Shown here: positions 22,675 to 22,936 of the stretch, piece after piece
Position numbering within the stretch: the first letter of the stretch is position 1
How the letters are laid out: each line of letters starts with the position of its first letter
Source of the DNA: Treponema sp.
GTDB lineage: Bacteria; Spirochaetota; Spirochaetia; Treponematales; Breznakiellaceae
Assembly (NCBI GenBank): GCA_031267115.1
Contig: JAIRZS010000138.1
Span: forward strand, 1 to 22,936
Length of the DNA: 22,936 bases
Direction of reading: 5' to 3'
Position numbers and translations under genes: made by a program
The notes under the pieces: generated by a model
Databases searched by the model: none
Told to the model about the DNA's origin: nothing
What the model saw: the letters and a program-made list of their open reading frames with translations, nothing else

Positions 22675-22885
22675 GCTACTTATAGGACAAGATGAATTTT
22701 GAAAACGCGATTTTATGCAGCTTTAGTGCTTGAAAAACCGCAGGGACCATTCTGCCGGATCGGTTAGGGTAGTTGCCCGGCGTTTAATACCCTGCTTTTG
22801 CGAGAACAACATATTTCGCGGCCTGCCGCAAAATTGTTGATTGTCTGCCGTTGACAGGCATAAAAAGATTATTTGGAGGAGAGAA
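22675..22885 (+). other. Long untranslated leader of the second operon
   Basis: About 210 bases separate the operator from the next start codon. The stretch holds a hairpin-forming segment around GCGGCCTGCCGC with flanking AACAA/TTGTT pairing (about 22805-22840). It also holds a possible 13-codon frame, MNFENAILCSFSA (22692-22733), behind a purine-rich AGGACAAG. I match no known riboswitch. Confidence 0.4.
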
Positions 22886-22936
22886 ATGAGAAAAAAGACA
22901 AAACTATTAACAGTTCTCTTGCTGTTAATTCCCCTG
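22886..22936 (+). CDS. Start of a secreted protein, probably a second ABC binding protein (cut by the window end)
   Basis: Only 17 codons are visible: MRKKTKLLTVLLLLIPL, a basic start followed by a hydrophobic stretch, as in a signal peptide. GGAGGAGAG lies 4-5 bases upstream and is a strong ribosome site. The promoter and operator copy those of the dehydrogenase/ABC operon, so a solute-binding protein is the likely product, but nothing in the visible residues proves it. Confidence 0.6.
   Translation, partial: MRKKTKLLTVLLLLIPL

Noticed and set aside
1..22936. tRNA or rRNA genes
   Set aside because: I saw no cloverleaf with a GTTCGA-type T-loop and no rRNA landmarks. The check was by eye only.

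Overview
The window reads like chromosomal DNA of a spirochaete, most likely a Treponema-type anaerobe. This rests on gene content (a diverged CCA-enzyme-like HD protein, a long GH13 protein followed by SppA, and binding-protein-dependent sugar ABC operons without their own ATPase) and on GC-rich coding DNA broken up by dispersed hairpin repeats. It is an inference; there is no rRNA, tRNA or other taxonomic marker in view.

Region 1 (1-2130) is a lower-GC accessory patch on the minus strand. It holds a DUF1016/YhcG-type PD-(D/E)XK nuclease that runs off the left edge. Upstream of it is a 5'-truncated protein that joins a QueC-like zinc site to a DpnII/MboI-like PD-(D/E)XK nuclease domain. A dispersed repeat lies close to the broken end.

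Region 2 (2132-9190) is GC-rich and on the plus strand. It holds a 1278-residue GH13-family protein, an SppA-type signal peptide peptidase, a cluster of strong hairpins, and an HD-domain protein resembling the C-terminal half of a tRNA nucleotidyltransferase. A 104-base imperfect palindrome and a bidirectional terminator separate it from the next operon.

Region 3 (17337 down to 9491, minus strand) is one tightly coupled operon. It matches the G-H-I-J-K-L-M block of aryl-polyene-type gene clusters: a fused membrane protein/AMP-ligase/hotdog dehydratase, a GT2 glycosyltransferase, an LpxL-like acyltransferase, a hotdog thioesterase, a LolA-like carrier and an MMPL/RND exporter. No ketosynthase, ketoreductase or acyl carrier protein lies in it. 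It may therefore activate, decorate and export a lipid whose chain is built by genes elsewhere.

Region 4 (about 17640 to the right end) is AT-richer and on the plus strand. A promoter with a large palindromic operator drives a zinc alcohol/polyol dehydrogenase and a sugar-type ABC importer (binding protein and two permeases). A terminator-like hairpin sits between the binding-protein gene and the permease genes. After a broken gene and another repeat copy, a near-duplicate of the same promoter and operator precedes a second gene that starts with a signal peptide. This suggests two transport operons under one LacI-type regulator.

Three copies of a modular hairpin repeat (near 1926-2039, 17427-17542 and 22467-22561) share end and core motifs but carry different stems. 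They lie beside broken genes or upstream of the duplicated promoters.
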